This document shows, one piece after another, positions 5,143-5,175 of a stretch of 5,175 bases of DNA. Under the pieces are notes generated by a model. That model was not told the origin of the DNA. It did not search any database and was given only the letters and a program-made list of their open reading frames with translations. Each line of letters opens with the position of its first letter. Positions within the stretch are counted from its first letter, which is position 1. This DNA comes from Phycisphaera sp. (lineage in GTDB: Bacteria; Planctomycetota; Phycisphaerae; Phycisphaerales; Phycisphaeraceae): the NCBI GenBank assembly GCA_029287335.1, contig JARFRI010000097.1, positions 1 to 5,175 on the forward strand. The letters are read 5' to 3'. The translations under genes and the position numbers were made by a program.

Positions 5143-5175
5143 AAGTCGCACGTTTATTTAATGGGATCCGTATCA

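Larger units (their letters stand above)
4834..5175. other. Gene-free region made of nested palindromes
   Basis: I see no credible coding region in these 342 bases: the open frame at 4892-5161 merely runs through inverted repeats and has no recognisable features. Most of the stretch is accounted for by a long hairpin, a short palindrome and a REP-like pair. A motif like GATACGCATCCC appears four times in alternating orientation: near 4862-4873, 5001-5012, 5013-5024 and 5163-5175. Confidence 0.75.

Noticed and set aside
4892..5161. 89-codon open frame on the plus strand
   Set aside because: It crosses the long hairpin, the palindrome and the REP pair, with no protein-like features or start signals.

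Overview
The window looks like a chromosomal piece of a GC-rich bacterium with an outer surface sorting system, most likely a planctomycete of the Phycisphaerae type. This is an inference from three things. One protein ends in a PEP-CTERM sorting tail, a second is a prepilin-like protein with the H-X9-DG motif common in Planctomycetota, and Shine-Dalgarno sites are mostly absent.

Layout, left to right. The C-terminal 46 codons of an unidentified rightward gene enter from the left edge. It converges on a leftward gene (194-1603) for a membrane-anchored protein with an N-terminal zinc ribbon. A 41-nt-arm inverted repeat (1639-1744) lies in the divergent intergenic region. From there a rightward transcription unit starts: a sigma70-like promoter (about 1754-1782), a cobalamin (B12) riboswitch aptamer (about 1797-2046), a run of four small hairpins (2047-2124), a secreted PEP-CTERM protein (2137-2775) and, 56 nt later, a prepilin-like H-X9-DG protein (2832-3611). 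Next is a paired palindromic repeat (3619-3726) and a thioredoxin reductase gene, trxB (3802-4833). The last 340 nt hold no credible gene. They are a cluster of palindromes: a long hairpin (4862-5012), a 23-nt near-perfect palindrome (5002-5024) and a second copy of the paired palindromic repeat (5044-5142).

The most interesting point is the B12 riboswitch in front of an exported, surface-sorted protein and a pseudopilin-like partner rather than in front of a classical B12 synthesis or btuB gene. This suggests a cell-surface cobalamin acquisition module. The aptamer carries an unusual extra arm of about 60 nt inside its P5 loop. The second point is a family of 27-nt REP-like hairpins, seen four times in two head-to-head pairs, with a compensatory base-pair change that argues the fold is under selection.
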